Of a DNA stretch of 64,000 bases, positions 62,466 through 64,000 are shown one piece after another (position 1 is the first letter of the stretch; each line of letters begins with the position of its first letter). The DNA is taken from positions 8,406,328-8,470,327 of the forward strand of contig NC_017030.1 of assembly GCF_000255295.1 (NCBI RefSeq), in the 5' to 3' direction. The DNA comes from Corallococcus coralloides DSM 2259. GTDB lineage: Bacteria; Myxococcota; Myxococcia; Myxococcales; Myxococcaceae. The notes under the pieces are model-generated. The model did not search any database. It had not been told where the DNA came from and saw only the letters and a list, made by a program, of their open reading frames with translations. The translations under genes and the position numbers were made by a program.

Positions 62466-62502
62466 ATAGGCCCTGCCTATCACTCCCATCCAAACGATGT
62501 CT
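62466..62502. promoter_or_regulatory. OxyR binding site in the oxyR-katA intergenic region
   Basis: The spacing matches the four-element OxyR motif ATAG-N7-CTAT-N7-ATAG-N7-CTAT. ATAG at 62466 and CTAT at 62477 are perfect; the next two, ATCC at 62488 and GTCT at 62499, match partly but at the correct distances. It lies between oxyR and katA and should activate katA. Confidence 0.8.
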
Positions 62503-62577
62503 TGGCCCAATCAGCGGGACCTCTCTACCTTTCCCCCGTCGAAGTGCCCCGAAGGCCTCACGCAAAGGAAAGCGTCC

Positions 62578-64000
62578 ATGTCCCCGCGTCCCACCCTGAC
62601 CACCGAAGCCGGCGCGCCGGTCTCCGACAACCAGCACTCGCAGACGGCCGGGCCCAACGGTCCGGTGCTGCTGCAGGACCACCACCTGCTGGAGAAGCTG
62701 GCCCGCTTCAACCGCGAGCGCATCCCGGAGCGCGTGGTGCACGCGGTGGGCTCCGGCGCCTACGGCACGTTCGAAGTGACGCAGGACCTCACCCGCTTCA
62801 CGCGCATGAAGGTCTTCAGCGCGGTGGGCAAGAAGACGGAGGCCTTCCTGCGCTTCTCCACCGTGGCGGGCTCCAAGGGCGCGCCGGACACCGCCCGCGA
62901 CCCGCGCGGCTTCGCGGTGCGCCTCTACACGGAGGACGGCAACTGGGACCTCGTGGGCAACAACACGCCGGTGTTCTTCCTGCGGGACGGCATCAAGTTC
63001 CCGGACTTCATCCACTCCCAGAAGTACGACCCGTACACGAACTGCCAGGAGCCGGACAACGTCTGGGACTTCTTCGCCTACTCACCGGAGGCCACGCACC
63101 AGTTCACCTGGCTCTTCGGCGACCGGGGCATCCCCGCGACGCTGCGGCACATGGATGGCTTTGGCTCGCACACCTTCCAGTGGGTGAACGCGACGGGCGA
63201 GCGCTTCTGGGTGAAGTTCCACTTCAAGACGGACCAGGGCATCCGCACGCTCACCACGCCGGAGGCGGAGGCGCTGGGCGGCAAGGACCCGCAGCACCAC
63301 CAGCGCGACCTGTACCAGGCCATCGACCGGGGCGAGTTCCCCTCGTGGACGCTCAAGGTGCAGGTGATGCCGGAGGCGGACGCGGCCAACTACCGCTTCA
63401 ACCCGTTCGACCTGACCAAGGTGTGGCCCTACCAGGACTACCCGCTGATGGAGGTGGGCCGGCTCACGCTGAACCGCAACCCGGAGAACTTCTTCGCGGA
63501 GGTGGAGCAGGCGGCGTTGGATCCGTCGCACTTCGTGCCCGGCATCGGCCCGTCCCCGGACCGGATGCTCCAGGCGCGCCTGTTCGCCTACGGCGACGCG
63601 CACCGCTACCGGCTGGGCATCAACAGCACGCAGCTGCCGGTGAACTCGCCCAAGGGCGTGAAGGGCGGCGCGCGCAACTACGGCCGTGACGGCGCCATGC
63701 GCTTCGACGGCAACGGCGGACGCGGCCCCAACTACGAGCCCAACAGCTTCAACGGCCCCGCGCAGACGGACGAGTCCCCGGGCACGGGCTACGCGGTGAG
63801 CGGCATGACGGGCACCTTCGTCCACGGCAAGCACGCCGAGGACACCGATTACGTCCAGGCCGGCGCCCTCTACCGGCTGATGGACGAGGCGGCGAAGGCG
63901 CGGCTGGTGGAGAACATCTCCGGCAGCCTGGCGCAGGTGAGTCGGGAGGACATCATCACCCGGGCCATCGCCCACTTCCGCGCGGCGGATGAGGAGTATG
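62578..64000 (+). CDS. katA: Monofunctional heme catalase, 3' end outside window
   Basis: 474 codons visible of about 480-500; the frame is still open at the window end. Breaks H2O2 to water and oxygen. Catalytic His55 in ERVVHAVGSGAYGTFEV, Asn in LVGNNTPVFFLRD (128-129), and heme-ligand Tyr338 in ARLFAYGDAHRYRLG. The N-terminal TLTTEAGAPVSDNQHSQTAG and DPRGFAVRLYTEDGNWDLVG fit small-subunit (clade 3) catalases. AAAGGA lies 8 bp before the ATG. Divergent from oxyR, under the OxyR site described above. Confidence 0.97.
   Translation, partial: MSPRPTLTTEAGAPVSDNQHSQTAGPNGPVLLQDHHLLEKLARFNRERIPERVVHAVGSGAYGTFEVTQDLTRFTRMKVFSAVGKKTEAFLRFSTVAGSKGAPDTARDPRGFAVRLYTEDGNWDLVGNNTPVFFLRDGIKFPDFIHSQKYDPYTNCQEPDNVWDFFAYSPEATHQFTWLFGDRGIPATLRHMDGFGSHTFQWVNATGERFWVKFHFKTDQGIRTLTTPEAEALGGKDPQHHQRDLYQAIDRGEFPSWTLKVQVMPEADAANYRFNPFDLTKVWPYQDYPLMEVGRLTLNRNPENFFAEVEQAALDPSHFVPGIGPSPDRMLQARLFAYGDAHRYRLGINSTQLPVNSPKGVKGGARNYGRDGAMRFDGNGGRGPNYEPNSFNGPAQTDESPGTGYAVSGMTGTFVHGKHAEDTDYVQAGALYRLMDEAAKARLVENISGSLAQVSREDIITRAIAHFRAADEEY

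Overview
The window is chromosomal DNA from a very GC-rich myxobacterium, most like the Corallococcus/Myxococcus group. This is inferred from strong G/C at third codon positions, a very high density of predicted lipoproteins (C at the lipobox, many with GG after it), three tandem proteins ending in a MYXO-CTERM sorting tail, MopE-type metal-binding repeats, a CSDRVRNGTET-type Cys motif and a SitA-type outer-membrane-exchange toxin. No tRNA, rRNA, CRISPR array, transposase or phage gene was seen. About 53 protein genes, three gene relics, one riboswitch and several regulatory sites and hairpins can be supported.

Region 1 (1-13.9 kb): the 3' three quarters of the fused isobutyryl-CoA mutase icmF, then a patchwork of single genes: lipoproteins, a divergent SDR/AraC pair, a ferritin-like protein, a Cys-repeat lipoprotein, a DUF1338 (2-oxoadipate dioxygenase type) enzyme and a DUF938 methyltransferase. 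Region 2 (13.9-33.9 kb) is dominated by the cell envelope and secretion. It holds a nuclease/phosphatase lipoprotein with VCBS repeats, a secreted amidohydrolase, three tandem MYXO-CTERM proteins, a MopE-motif lipoprotein, duplicated tiny lipoproteins, a secreted M4 protease with a lectin tail and a GH71-like glycoside hydrolase. It also contains three decayed genes: the tail of a thiolase, a scrambled cytochrome P450 and a 5'-truncated gene. This is accessory genome typical of a predatory, secretion-rich soil bacterium.

Region 3 (33.9-45.9 kb): a thiolase-like acyltransferase divergent from a DUF2239/NADP-oxidoreductase operon with a palindromic operator-promoter; a MocR regulator with a divergent cupin; the soluble transhydrogenase sthA; and adenosylhomocysteinase ahcY preceded on its own strand by a clear SAH riboswitch.

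Region 4 (45.9-48.05 kb): a SitA5-like lipoprotein toxin with a C-terminal AHH nuclease domain and its Imm11-type immunity gene. The pair lies between two ~40-bp direct repeats, and the upstream repeat is the 3' end of the neighbouring SDR gene, so the pair looks like an inserted kin-discrimination cassette.

Region 5 (48.08-59.96 kb): a P2-type cation ATPase, a trehalose synthase/phosphorylase-type GT4, PEP synthase, a membrane PAS-GAF histidine kinase, a triple-domain universal stress protein and a Zn-dependent alcohol dehydrogenase. The gene set resembles hypoxia/dormancy (DosR-type) islands of other bacteria. Region 6 (60-64 kb): a lipoprotein, rraA, and the divergent oxyR-katA pair with a recognisable OxyR site; the catalase runs off the window end.

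Start codons were often moved inward from the longest frame using ribosome-binding sites and signal peptides. TTG or GTG starts are proposed where they fit better. All functional calls come from reading motifs by eye; no database search was run.
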